Assembly: GCA_021824055.1 (NCBI GenBank)
Contig: JAKALV010000051.1
Coordinates: forward strand, 1 to 15,470
Reading direction: 5' to 3'
Origin: Acidobacteriota bacterium
Lineage (GTDB): Bacteria > Acidobacteriota > Vicinamibacteria > Vicinamibacterales > SCN-69-37
Length of the DNA stretch: 15,470 bases
Shown here: positions 15,213 to 15,470 of the stretch, piece by piece
Numbering within the stretch: position 1 is the first letter of the stretch
Layout of the letters: every line of letters begins with the position of its first letter
The notes under the pieces: model-generated
The model's database searches: none
Told to the model about the DNA's origin: nothing
What the model saw: only the letters and a program-made list of their open reading frames with translations
Position numbers and translations under genes: made by a program

Positions 15213-15470
15213 AGCAGGAACAGGCTGATCGGCATGATCGCGATCGCGACCACCTGCGAGGTGGACAGCATGTTGAAGACCATGCCGCGGTCGTCGCCGC
15301 GGTAGAACTCGATGATGAACCGGGAGATGGCGTAGAGCAGCAGATACAGGAGGAACGTCCGGCCGGCGAACCGCTTGCCGCGCCGCTCGGTCAGGAGCAG
15401 GAACGCCAGAATGATCAACTCGGCGCCCGCGTCATAGATCTGGGTCGGATGCAGCGGGATTGCGAGCGGC
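15185..15470 (-). CDS. lgt: Prolipoprotein diacylglyceryl transferase, C-terminal part
   Basis: Transfers diacylglycerol from phosphatidylglycerol to the lipobox cysteine of prolipoproteins, the first step of lipoprotein maturation, in the inner membrane. Only the last 94 residues are visible; the frame is open to the window end. Recognised by HPTQIYDAGAELIIL, the conserved HPTQ block, followed by LLYAISRFIIEFYRGDDRG and a last transmembrane helix (QVVAIAIMPISLFLLWRF) with a short basic tail. It is upstream of rluD in the same direction and overlaps it by 28 bases. The lipoprotein encoded at 6634-7629 would be one of its substrates. Confidence 0.9.
   Translation of the reverse strand, partial: PLAIPLHPTQIYDAGAELIILAFLLLTERRGKRFAGRTFLLYLLLYAISRFIIEFYRGDDRGMVFNMLSTSQVVAIAIMPISLFLLWRFRARAR

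Overview
The window is a 15.5 kb piece of a GC-rich bacterial chromosome made up almost entirely of housekeeping and envelope genes. I see no phage, insertion sequence, CRISPR array, tRNA or rRNA. The gene mix and style suggest an Acidobacteriota-type organism (Vicinamibacteria-like): diderm TonB/ExbB/ExbD/ExbD machinery, a divergent membrane pyrophosphatase, one bifunctional Rel, a TPR lipoprotein, and intergenic GCACC/GGAC-rich short repeats. This assignment is inference from recalled genome character, not from a search.

Layout, left to right. (1) Plus strand: 3' end of uppP, a DUF502 membrane protein and the ion-pumping pyrophosphatase hppA. (2) Plus strand: tonB-exbB-exbD-exbD, driven by a promoter with perfect -35 and -10 hexamers overlapped by a palindrome. 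An octamer-repeat spacer lies inside the operon and a strong hairpin terminator closes it. (3) A 446-base convergent gap, then a minus-strand TPR lipoprotein with its own hairpin terminator. (4) A divergent gap holding a perfect 19-bp inverted repeat, then plus-strand rel. (5) Minus-strand rpmB-ridA. (6) Plus-strand DksA/TraR-like gene, preceded by tandem sigma-70 and sigma-54 promoter matches, then a terminator and lon. (7) Minus-strand lgt (cut by the window end)-rluD-NUDIX, with overlapping genes. The NUDIX gene runs tail-to-tail 88 bp into the end of lon.

How the genes fit together. uppP, lgt and the TonB complex serve the cell envelope. hppA couples PPi hydrolysis to ion transport. rel (ppGpp synthesis and hydrolysis), the DksA-like protein, ribosomal protein L28, RidA and Lon form a growth-control and stress neighbourhood. 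The most informative deviations are three. The pyrophosphatase keeps all catalytic residues but carries the Lys that marks K+-independence together with the Glu position of Na+ pumps. The DksA-like protein has an altered coiled-coil tip and has lost remembered ppGpp-site residues. The dksA-like promoter region looks like a dual sigma-70/sigma-54 control region.
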